From: Candidatus Moraniibacteriota bacterium
Lineage (GTDB): Bacteria > Patescibacteriota > Minisyncoccia > Moranbacterales > DUUL01
Direction of reading: 5' to 3'
DNA length: 9,414 bases
Assembly (NCBI GenBank): GCA_018399935.1
Contig: JAGYNP010000051.1
Coordinates: 1 to 9,414, forward strand
Shown here in pieces: positions 1 to 5,846 of this stretch. The stretch's first letter is position 1; each line of letters starts with the position of its first letter. Both the position numbers and the translations under genes were made by a program. A model generated the notes under the pieces. The model was given only the letters and a program-made list of their open reading frames with translations. It did no database searches and was not told the origin of the DNA.

Positions 1-12
1 AAAATTTCGTAA

Positions 13-44
13 CCCGCCTCCGCCAAGGCTTTGGCAGGGCAGGC
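13..44. repeat. GC-rich hairpin element in leader of first gene
   Basis: This GC-rich patch stands out from the AT-rich surroundings. GCCAA (22-26) pairs with TTGGC (31-35) around a GGCT loop, and the arms extend imperfectly outward (CCGCCT against AGGGCAGGC). It contains AACCCGC, the same heptamer that ends the GC-rich hairpins at 1000-1027 and 9352-9377. I infer a REP-like dispersed intergenic element. Because the window starts here, its left edge is unknown, and it could also be the end of an upstream terminator. Confidence 0.4.
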
Positions 45-94
45 AAAACTGTGATTTGAAACAGTCCCTTAAACTAGAAAGGCAGGTGAAATAG

Positions 95-781
95 ATGGCA
101 AATGAAGATTTTGAAAGCCAAGAGGAACTTGGTTTAGGAGGGAAGACTAAAAACTGGATTCAAGACAATATTAGAATTATAATTTCAGTTTTAATCGTAG
201 TAGTGATCGCAGGGGGAATTTATTCTTATTCTAATCGAAGTCAGGAAATGGTTTATGATGATGAATTAGACTTGGAAGAAGAGTTTATGCTTGATGAAGA
301 AGAGATTAATCAATCAGAAACTACTGAGACAGAAGAGGAAGTTGATCAAACAGAGGCCACTGAAACAGAAGAAGAAGTTAAGGTTAATGATGAATCAGCC
401 GAAACTGAATCAACTGAAAATGAAACAGAAGCAGTTGAGATTGAGGGTGATGACTCGGAGCCTGCAGTTGTTAGCGAAGAAACAGAAGAAGCTTTTGTTG
501 AAACTGCTGTAGCTGGAGATGGAAAAACTACTTTAGCTAGAAAAGCTTTAGCTAGTTATTTAGAAAAAAATAATGATTCTGAATTAACAGCTGAACACAA
601 AATCTATATAGAGGATTATTTAAGAAAAAATGTAGATCACACAGGAGGTGTTAGAGCTGGTAGCCAAATAAATTTTTCAAAGAATTTAATTCGAGACTCT
701 ATTGAAAAATCAAAAACACTTACAGAAGGTCAGTTGAAAAACTTGGAAAAATATTCTGCTAGAGTGCCTAGTTTAAAGTAA
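95..781 (+). CDS. Membrane-anchored Glu/Thr-rich envelope protein, function unknown
   Basis: The 228-residue protein has a short polar N-terminus, one hydrophobic membrane segment at about residues 25-46 (IRIIISVLIVVVIAG), a very acidic Glu/Thr-rich linker at about 51-132, and a folded-looking C-terminal part at about 135-228. No lipobox or cleavable signal is obvious, so the likely topology is N-in with the acidic linker and C-terminal domain outside. The C-terminal part starts with GDGKTTLARKAL and later has GGVRAGSQINFS; these loosely recall the GDTLxxIA start and the GxxIxIP end of a LysM domain with a long insert, but this is only a weak resemblance. The start is supported by the Shine-Dalgarno-like AGGTGA at 84-89, five bases before ATG; it is one of only two clear such sites in the window. 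The gene stands alone and is followed by a terminator. I recognise the type as common in Patescibacteria but cannot name a function. Confidence 0.85.
   Translation: MANEDFESQEELGLGGKTKNWIQDNIRIIISVLIVVVIAGGIYSYSNRSQEMVYDDELDLEEEFMLDEEEINQSETTETEEEVDQTEATETEEEVKVNDESAETESTENETEAVEIEGDDSEPAVVSEETEEAFVETAVAGDGKTTLARKALASYLEKNNDSELTAEHKIYIEDYLRKNVDHTGGVRAGSQINFSKNLIRDSIEKSKTLTEGQLKNLEKYSARVPSLK
311..382 (+). repeat. In-frame 36-bp tandem duplication in the acidic linker
   Basis: Two adjacent 36-bp units (311-346 and 347-382) encode residues 73-84 and 85-96 of the first protein. Each unit reads Q-S/T-E-T/A-T-E-T-E-E-E-V followed by D or K. Several third-position and other bases differ, so the duplication is not recent. 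It is a simple source of length variation in the extracellular spacer. Confidence 0.7.
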
Positions 782-845
782 TTAAATTAGTCTTGTAAAA
801 TTATTAATTTGTTCTTTAGTTTTAATTTTATATAAAATAAACGCG

Positions 846-870
846 AAGCCCCAATAACAGTTGGGGTTTT
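846..870 (+). terminator. Intrinsic terminator of first gene
   Basis: CCCCAA (849-854) pairs perfectly with TTGGGG (861-866) around the TAACAG loop, with AAG/TTT extending the stem and TTTT as the tail. It lies 65 bases after the stop codon at 781 and ends the first transcription unit. Confidence 0.8.
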
Positions 871-886
871 GTGGTGTGTTGAGTCT

Positions 887-948
887 GTAAAGTTCATAAA
901 GTTCATAAAGTTTATAAAGTTCGTAAAGTTTAGAAAGTTTGAAAGTTA
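887..948. repeat. 9-bp tandem repeat array (RTAAAGTTY)
   Basis: Seven consecutive units of about nine bases: GTAAAGTTC, ATAAAGTTC, ATAAAGTTT, ATAAAGTTC, GTAAAGTTT, AGAAAGTTT, then a shortened GAAAGTTA. No reading frame here looks coding. The same unit recurs at 1039-1074, inverted at 1103-1115, and as short remnants at 5014-5031, so it is a dispersed repeat family rather than a single local slip. Confidence 0.8.
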
Positions 949-999
949 TTCACCTGAGTTCTAATCGCCATGTCTAATGGGGTAGTTAATAATTTTTAA

Positions 1000-1027
1000 G
1001 GTTCAGGGCAGGAGCCACTGAACCCGC
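1000..1027. repeat. GC-rich hairpin element (GGTTCAG...CTGAACCCGC)
   Basis: GGTTCAG (1000-1006) pairs perfectly with CTGAACC (1018-1024); inside, GGC (1007-1009) pairs with GCC (1014-1016) around AGGA, leaving A1017 bulged. It is followed by CGC. The same layout, with GGTTC and GAACCCGC as outer arms, occurs at 9352-9377. No T-tract follows, so it is not a typical terminator. It fits a small REP-like palindromic element. Confidence 0.6.
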
Positions 1028-1033
1028 GGGAGT

Positions 1034-1140
1034 AGTCCATAAAGTTCATAAAGTTCGTAAATTTCATAAAGTTGAAAGTGGTTTGAGCTAATTATAAACA
1101 ATAACTTTATGGACTTTTGACTTTAAGGACTTTTTGACTT
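1034..1140. repeat. Inverted arrays of the 9-bp repeat
   Basis: AGTCCATAAAGTT at 1034-1046 is an exact 13-base inverted copy of AACTTTATGGACT at 1103-1115. Direct-orientation units run from 1039 to 1074 (ATAAAGTTC twice, GTAAATTTC, ATAAAGTTG); inverted ACTTT/GGACTTT units run from 1103 to 1140. The transcript or single strand could fold into a long stem with a loop of about 56 bases. The block lies just upstream of the uvrA promoter. Confidence 0.7.
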
Positions 1141-1147
1141 CCTTCCA

Positions 1148-1175
1148 TTTACTTTTTTAAAAACTTGCGTATAAT
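1148..1175 (+). promoter_or_regulatory. Predicted sigma-70-type promoter of uvrA
   Basis: A perfect -10 box TATAAT lies at 1170-1175, and TTTACT at 1148-1153 (four of six to consensus) is 16 bases upstream. Transcription would start near 1182, giving a leader of about 75 bases before the uvrA ATG. The repeat block ends eight bases before the -35 box. Confidence 0.6.
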
Positions 1176-1191
1176 TAGAAGTTGCTGAAAG

Positions 1192-1212
1192 GGGATATTT
1201 GGAAATAATCCC
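1192..1212 (+). other. Small hairpin in uvrA leader
   Basis: GGGAT (1192-1196) pairs with ATCCC (1208-1212), and ATTT (1197-1200) can pair with AAAT (1203-1206) with one bulged A. It would sit about ten bases from the predicted RNA 5' end and may stabilise the leader. There is no T-tract, so it is not a terminator, and I recognise no riboswitch. Confidence 0.35.
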
Positions 1213-1256
1213 TAAATAAAAAAATTTTTAAAATTATAAATTAACTTGATTTTTTG

Positions 1257-4013
1257 ATGAAAAAAATTTCTATTAGAGGAGCTAGGGAGAATAATCTTAA
1301 AAATATAAATATAGATATTCCCAAAAATCAATTAGTAGTAGTTTCAGGTGTTTCTGGTAGTGGAAAGAGTTCGTTGGCTTTTGATACAATTTATTCTGAA
1401 GGATATCGTCGTTATATAGAAAATTTGTCTAGTCATGCTCAATATTTTTTGAATGCAGTTAAAAAACCAGCAGTAGATAAAATTGATAATCTTTGCCCAG
1501 CTATTTCTATAGGTCAGAGGTTTAATTCTCAAAATTCTCGATCGACTTTAGGAACTATAACGGGTATTTATGATTTATTTAGAGGTTTTTATGCTGAATA
1601 TGGAAAACCTTTTTGTCCTAATTGCAACAAGGAAATAAAAAGAAATAATCCGGATAAAATAATTAAAGAAATTAGTAAACTGGAGAACAGAAGTCAAGTT
1701 TTAATTTCCTTTTATTATCAAATTGATTTAAAAGATCCAATTAAAGCTTTGAGAAATATTAAAAATTTGGGATGTTCTAAATTAGTAATTAAAGGCAAGG
1801 TAATTAATGTTAAAAATTTAGATTTTAAAAAATTATCTGGATCTAAGATTGAAATTTTAGTGGATAAAATTTTTATTGATAAAATTTTTATTGATAAAGA
1901 ACGAATTATTGATTCAATTCAAATTGCTTTAAAAAAGTCTGTTAATGATGAAGTAATTGTTTATTTAAATAAAAAAAGGATTGTTTTTTGCAGAAAATTT
2001 AAATGTTCAAAGTGTGGTTATTCTTTGAAAAGTTTTAATAAAAAAAATTTCTCATTTAATTTAATTGAAGGCGCTTGTGATTGTTGTCAAGGATTAGGAG
2101 AAGTTTTACAGGTTGATTTGAATAAAGTTATTCCTAATAAGAAATTATCAATTGCTGAAGGGGCTATTGAACCTTGGGTTAGATTAGGGGGAAGGTTGAG
2201 CGAGAACAATATTAGTCAAAAAAAAATTAAATTTATTAAAGATAATTTAGGAGTTTCATTAAATAAACCTATTAATAAAATTTCAGTTGAAAAGATTGAA
2301 AAAATTTTTTGGGGAGTGAAAGATAAAAAAGGGGAAATTCAATTTAAGGGAGTTGCTAATGAGTTATTAGAAAAAATTGAAAAAATTGATTCAAATGTTT
2401 TTACTAAGAATGAAATAGAGAGGTATTTTGTTTTAAAGAAATGCCCAAGATGTCAAGGTAAAAGATTAAAAAAAGAATATTTGAATATTAAAATTGAAGG
2501 AAAAGGAATTGATGAGATCGTTAAAATGGAAATAATTGATTTAATAATTTTTTTAAAAGAAATTTCAAAAAAATTTCAAAAAGAAGGAGAAAAATTTCTA
2601 AAGGAATTTTTTAAAGAAACTATTGCTAGACTTGAGCCTTTAGAGAAAGTTGGAGTTGGATATCTAAATTTAGATCGTCCTTGCAAAACTTTATCAGGAG
2701 GTGAATATCAAAGAATTAGGATAGCTACTCAGCTATATAGTGGGTTGAGTAGTGTTTTGTATGTTTTAGATGAACCAACTGTTGGTTTGCATAGTCGGGA
2801 TACAAAAAAATTAATTAATACTTTTAAAGAATTGAAAGCCAAAGGAAATTCTTTGTTGATAGTAGAGCATGATCAAGAGGTGATAGAAGCAGCTGATTAC
2901 ATAGTTGATTTTGGCTCTAAAGCTGGAAATGAAGGAGGTCGAGTGGTTTTTAAGGGTAACTATCAATCTTTATTAAATTCTAATTGTGAAACTGCTCAGT
3001 TTATAAATAAGAAAAAGAAGTTTAAAACTAAAAAAAGAAAAATTGATTTTAGTAACAGCTTGGAAATTAAAAAAGCTAGACATAACAATTTAAAAAATAT
3101 TGATTTGAAAATTCCCTTGAAATGTATGACAGTTTTTGTTGGGGTTTCCGGCAGTGGCAAAAGTTCTTTAGTTAATGATGTTTTATCGAGAGGAATTAAA
3201 AAAAGTGATATTGAAAATCGTTGTGATGAAATTATTAGTAAAGAAGAAATTCAAAAGATAATAACAATTAGTCAAACTCCGATTGGTCGTTCTCCTAGAT
3301 CAAATTCAGCCACTTATACTGGAGTCTTTAGTCAAATTAGAAAAATTTTTTCTGAAACTGAAATGGCTAAAGAGAAAGGTTACAAATCTAATTATTTTTC
3401 TTTTAATACCAAAGGTGGTCGTTGTGAAAAGTGCCAAGGAGAAGGGGTGGTAAAAATAGATATGCCTTTTTTAGAAAATACTTATTCAGTTTGTCCTAAT
3501 TGTAATGGGAAACGTTACAAAGAAGAAATTTTAAAAATTGAATATCATGGGGCAAATATTGCTGATGTTTTAAATATGACAATTGAATATGCTTATCATT
3601 TTTTTAATTCAGTATCTTCAATTAAAAGTAAATTAGAACTTTTAATGAGTGTTGGTTTAGGTTATTTAAGATTAGGACAAAATTCTAATAGTTTATCAGG
3701 AGGAGAGGCTCAAAGAATTAAATTAGCTTCGGAATTAGCTAGAAAATCTAATGGAAATTGTTTATATATTTTGGATGAACCAACGGTTGGTTTGCATTTT
3801 AGTGATATCAAAAAATTATTTGAGGTGATTAATAATTTAATAGATAAAGGTAATTCAGTTTTGGTTATTGAACACAATAAGGATGTGATTAAGATTGCTG
3901 ATTGGGTTATAGAATTAGGACCAGGAGGAGGAAAAGATGGGGGGGAGATTATTTTTGAAGGGACACCTGAAGAATTAAAAAATAGCGGAACGGAAACTGG
4001 TAAAGTGCTTTAA
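1257..4013 (+). CDS. uvrA: Excinuclease ABC subunit A (UvrA), divergent
   Basis: UvrA is the damage-recognition ATPase of nucleotide excision repair; it dimerises, scans DNA and loads UvrB. The protein is 918 residues from the ATG at 1257 (a TTG sits one codon earlier), close to the usual size of about 940. First ATPase half: Walker A GVSGSGKSS (about 31-39), zinc site CSKC...CDCC (about 250-277), CPRC (about 396-399), signature LSGGEYQRIRIA (about 479-490), Walker B VLYVLDEPTVGLH. Second half: Walker A GVSGSGKSS (about 629-637), zinc site CEKC...CPNC (about 723-749), signature LSGGEAQRIKLA, Walker B LYILDEPTVGLH. All ATPase motifs look intact. The N-terminal region is unusual: AISIGQRFNSQNSRSTLGT replaces the common AISIxQKTTSRNPRSTVGT, so it could be a UvrA paralogue rather than the canonical copy. 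There is no Shine-Dalgarno site. The next gene starts 39 bases downstream without a terminator between them. Confidence 0.95.
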   Translation: MKKISIRGARENNLKNINIDIPKNQLVVVSGVSGSGKSSLAFDTIYSEGYRRYIENLSSHAQYFLNAVKKPAVDKIDNLCPAISIGQRFNSQNSRSTLGTITGIYDLFRGFYAEYGKPFCPNCNKEIKRNNPDKIIKEISKLENRSQVLISFYYQIDLKDPIKALRNIKNLGCSKLVIKGKVINVKNLDFKKLSGSKIEILVDKIFIDKIFIDKERIIDSIQIALKKSVNDEVIVYLNKKRIVFCRKFKCSKCGYSLKSFNKKNFSFNLIEGACDCCQGLGEVLQVDLNKVIPNKKLSIAEGAIEPWVRLGGRLSENNISQKKIKFIKDNLGVSLNKPINKISVEKIEKIFWGVKDKKGEIQFKGVANELLEKIEKIDSNVFTKNEIERYFVLKKCPRCQGKRLKKEYLNIKIEGKGIDEIVKMEIIDLIIFLKEISKKFQKEGEKFLKEFFKETIARLEPLEKVGVGYLNLDRPCKTLSGGEYQRIRIATQLYSGLSSVLYVLDEPTVGLHSRDTKKLINTFKELKAKGNSLLIVEHDQEVIEAADYIVDFGSKAGNEGGRVVFKGNYQSLLNSNCETAQFINKKKKFKTKKRKIDFSNSLEIKKARHNNLKNIDLKIPLKCMTVFVGVSGSGKSSLVNDVLSRGIKKSDIENRCDEIISKEEIQKIITISQTPIGRSPRSNSATYTGVFSQIRKIFSETEMAKEKGYKSNYFSFNTKGGRCEKCQGEGVVKIDMPFLENTYSVCPNCNGKRYKEEILKIEYHGANIADVLNMTIEYAYHFFNSVSSIKSKLELLMSVGLGYLRLGQNSNSLSGGEAQRIKLASELARKSNGNCLYILDEPTVGLHFSDIKKLFEVINNLIDKGNSVLVIEHNKDVIKIADWVIELGPGGGKDGGEIIFEGTPEELKNSGTETGKVL
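1863..1892 (+). repeat. 15-bp in-frame tandem duplication in uvrA
   Basis: GATAAAATTTTTATT is repeated exactly at 1863-1877 and 1878-1892, encoding DKIFI twice (about residues 203-212). The following GATAAA begins a third partial unit. It lies in the region between the first Walker A motif and the first zinc site, which in UvrA includes the UvrB-binding part. The exact match suggests a recent slippage event that keeps the frame. Confidence 0.8.
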
Positions 4014-4052
4014 AAAAATAGAAATTTTAGAATAGTTGATTTATATTAAAAA

Positions 4053-5009
4053 ATGAAATTAAAATTTCATATTAAAATAATTTTATGGTTATTAGTTTTA
4101 ATTGGATTGGCTTTTTTGATTTGGAGAAGTTTTTTTATTGATACTAGAGAGTTAAATTTCAAACGCCCAATTTCAATGGAGGTAGTAATAGATGGGTTGC
4201 GTTATCAAACAACAACTGAGGCTGTCACCATAAAAGACTTTTTCAAAGAAAAAGAATTGAAAATTTATTTGAAAGATCTTGTTATGCCTGATCTGGAAAG
4301 AGAAATTGAACCAGGATTAATTGTTTTTGTTACTACTAATCGAAAGATGACAGTAGAGGTTGATGGGGAAATCAGAGAAGTAAATACTATTAAAAAAACT
4401 ATTGAAAAAATGTTAGAAGAAGAGCAGATCAAACTTAATCCTTTTGATGAAATTCAACCTAGTTTGAAAAAATTAACTAAACAAGATTTAGAGGTAACGA
4501 TTGTTAGGGTGGAAAAGAAAAAAGTTAAAGAAGAAGAAATAATTGATTATAAAACCTTGACCGAGAAGGATAAAAAATTAAAATGGAAAGTTGTTAAAAC
4601 TAGACAAGAAGGAGAAGCAGGCCTGAGAGAGGTTGAGTATCAGTTGGTTTATAAAGATGGAGAAATGGTTAGTAAAACCAAAGTAGCTTCAAAAATTATT
4701 AAAGAACCTCAACCAGAAATTATAGTGGAGGGCAGAAAAATTGAAATTGTTAGCACTCAAAAAGGAAGGGCTAGCTGGTATGCTTTTACTGGTAAAATGA
4801 AGTGTGCTTCAGTTCGTTATTCTAGGGGAACTTGGCTTAGAGTGACCAATCAAGAAAACGGCAAACAGATTATTGTTCAAGTTAATGACTATGGACCAGA
4901 TCCAGGAACAGGGAAAGTTATTGATCTGGATAAAGTGGCCTTTGCTGAATTAGCTAGTATTGGGCAAGGAGTCATCGAGGTTAAGATTGAGGAGATTGAC
5001 TCGGAATGA
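4053..5009 (+). CDS. DUF348-G5-RlpA-like (double-psi beta-barrel) membrane-anchored protein
   Basis: This 318-residue protein has an N-terminal membrane anchor (about 8-28), then two DUF348 (YabE-type) modules at about 42-80 and 100-140, a G5 domain at about 146-226 (VTIVRVEKKKVKEEEI... ending near SKIIKEP), and a C-terminal RlpA-like double-psi beta-barrel at about 238-318 (GRASWYAF, LRVTN, VQVNDYGPDPGTGKVIDLD). The architecture parallels the YabE/Rpf-like cell-wall proteins of Gram-positives, so a peptidoglycan-facing role is likely. In the barrel, D279 fits the catalytic Asp of RlpA lytic transglycosylases, but the position of the catalytic His appears to be S253 in CASVRYSRGT, so enzymatic activity is doubtful. 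The start is the only good ATG before the membrane segment; there is no Shine-Dalgarno site. The gene follows uvrA by 39 bases and is probably on the same transcript. I see no terminator after it. Confidence 0.85.
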   Translation: MKLKFHIKIILWLLVLIGLAFLIWRSFFIDTRELNFKRPISMEVVIDGLRYQTTTEAVTIKDFFKEKELKIYLKDLVMPDLEREIEPGLIVFVTTNRKMTVEVDGEIREVNTIKKTIEKMLEEEQIKLNPFDEIQPSLKKLTKQDLEVTIVRVEKKKVKEEEIIDYKTLTEKDKKLKWKVVKTRQEGEAGLREVEYQLVYKDGEMVSKTKVASKIIKEPQPEIIVEGRKIEIVSTQKGRASWYAFTGKMKCASVRYSRGTWLRVTNQENGKQIIVQVNDYGPDPGTGKVIDLDKVAFAELASIGQGVIEVKIEEIDSE

Positions 5010-5013
5010 GTTT

Positions 5014-5031
5014 AGAAAGTTTGTAAAGTTA
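5014..5031. repeat. Remnant of 9-bp repeat family
   Basis: Two units, AGAAAGTTT and GTAAAGTTA, lie five bases after the stop codon of the G5/RlpA-like gene. They match the units at 923-948. A more degraded trace (CTGTAAAGTTTTTAGAG) follows the stop of the HPF-like gene near 7803-7819. Confidence 0.5.
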
Positions 5032-5065
5032 AGGGGGCATTAATAAATTGTAATTATAAAATAAA

Positions 5066-5192
5066 ATTTTGAATTTTGAATTTTGATTCAATTTCGAATG
5101 ACCTAATTTCTAAATTTTTTTAATACAATCAGTAGCGAAATAAAATTAAAAATTAAAAATTTATTTAAAATTCATAATTCAAAATTCGAAAT
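5066..5192. repeat. AT-rich dispersed element with inverted arms
   Basis: The left arm (5066-5088) consists of GAATTTT steps. The right arm (5167-5192) is its inverted copy with two substitutions and an inserted base or so: both read ATTT(T/C)GAATTTTGAATT(T/A)TGA in matching orientation. About 78 bases with no coding potential lie between. The same left-arm sequence, 22 bases identical, reappears at 9388-9409, so this is a dispersed family. Size and terminal inverted arms are MITE-like, but I see no clear target-site duplication. This element fills most of the gap 5010-5272; the rest holds the promoter of the CBS gene. Confidence 0.6.
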
Positions 5193-5202
5193 TATTTCTT
5201 TC

Positions 5203-5233
5203 TTGACAAATTTTTCAAAAAGGATAATTATAT
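5203..5233 (+). promoter_or_regulatory. Predicted promoter of CBS-domain gene
   Basis: A perfect -35 box TTGACA lies at 5203-5208. The -10 region is the stretch GATAATTATAT at 5223-5233; the best hexamer, GATAAT, has a short 14-base spacer, while TTATAT has 19, so the exact -10 is uncertain. Initiation near 5235-5245 would give a leader of about 30-40 bases to the ATG at 5273. The -35 box starts only eleven bases after the right arm of the repeat element. Confidence 0.5.
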
Positions 5234-5272
5234 ATTGGTGTTTGATGATTTTAAAATAAATAACTCAAAAAG

Positions 5273-5752
5273 ATGTTTGTAAAAGATTATATGTGTGATT
5301 GGGTTAATACTATCTCTCAAAAAAAAACTTTTCCTGAAGTAGTAAAACAAATGGTTGATAAAAAAACTAATAGTATTGTAGTGGTTGATGAAAACAAAAA
5401 ACCTGTTGGTTTAATATCTTCGAGAACTTTGATTAAACAAGTTGTTCCTGAATATTTGAGAAAAAATCCAACTAATTCAATGTTTGGAGCAGAGGGAACT
5501 TTTGATAAATATTCTAGTAAAGCTAAAAAATTGAAATTAAAGGATTTTATGGATACAGATTTTCATTGTTTGTCTGATGATGATGCTATGATTGAAGCGG
5601 CAGTTTATTCATTGAAGAGTAATCAGAGATTTATGCCAGTTATTAACGGTGATGGGGAATTAATTGGAGCAATTACCAGAACTTGTATAAAGAATGCTTT
5701 ACATAATGTTTTCTTTAAGGATAATCAAATAAATCCTAAAGATAATAGATAA
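5273..5752 (+). CDS. Protein with two CBS domains
   Basis: The 159-residue protein is two CBS domains and little else: CBS1 at about 1-58 (VKDYMCDWVNTIS..., NSIVVVDENKKPVGLISSRTLIK) and CBS2 at about 88-142 (LKDFMDTDFHCLSDDDAMIEAA..., RFMPVINGDGELIGAITRTCIK). CBS pairs bind adenine nucleotides and similar ligands and act as sensors, usually by controlling a partner protein. No membrane segment, catalytic domain or DNA-binding domain is seen, so this is a stand-alone cytoplasmic module. Its own promoter and terminator separate it from the ion transporter gene 94 bases downstream, yet the neighbourhood makes regulation of that transporter a reasonable guess. The start is chosen as the ATG directly before the first CBS motif; the leader is AT-rich with no clear Shine-Dalgarno site. 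Confidence 0.9.
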   Translation: MFVKDYMCDWVNTISQKKTFPEVVKQMVDKKTNSIVVVDENKKPVGLISSRTLIKQVVPEYLRKNPTNSMFGAEGTFDKYSSKAKKLKLKDFMDTDFHCLSDDDAMIEAAVYSLKSNQRFMPVINGDGELIGAITRTCIKNALHNVFFKDNQINPKDNR

Positions 5753-5763
5753 TAATTTTTTTT

Positions 5764-5792
5764 AAAAACAGCGTTGGGCGTTGTTTTTGTTT
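5764..5792 (+). terminator. Intrinsic terminator of CBS gene
   Basis: AAAAACAGCG (5764-5773) pairs with CGTTGTTTTT (5779-5788) around TTGGG, ten pairs with one G-T wobble, and continues into GTTTT. It begins twelve bases after the stop codon. Confidence 0.75.
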
Positions 5793-5846
5793 TGGGCGAG
5801 GGTATTTTTTGGAATATTTTCATATTAATTATTTTAATTTTATTTT

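Noticed and set aside
56..80. Promoter for the first gene (TTGAAA and TAGAAA)
   Set aside because: The spacer is only 13 bases, too short for a sigma-70-type promoter; the real promoter is probably upstream of the window.
291..512. Plus-strand open frame of 73 codons inside the first gene
   Set aside because: A Lys/Gln/Leu-rich shadow of the Glu-rich linker read in another frame; no ribosome site.
887..1140. CRISPR array
   Set aside because: The units are nine bases long and contiguous, without spacers, and no cas gene is nearby.
1192..1212. Riboswitch in the uvrA leader
   Set aside because: Only one small hairpin is present, with no known aptamer motif and no terminator or site-masking alternative fold.
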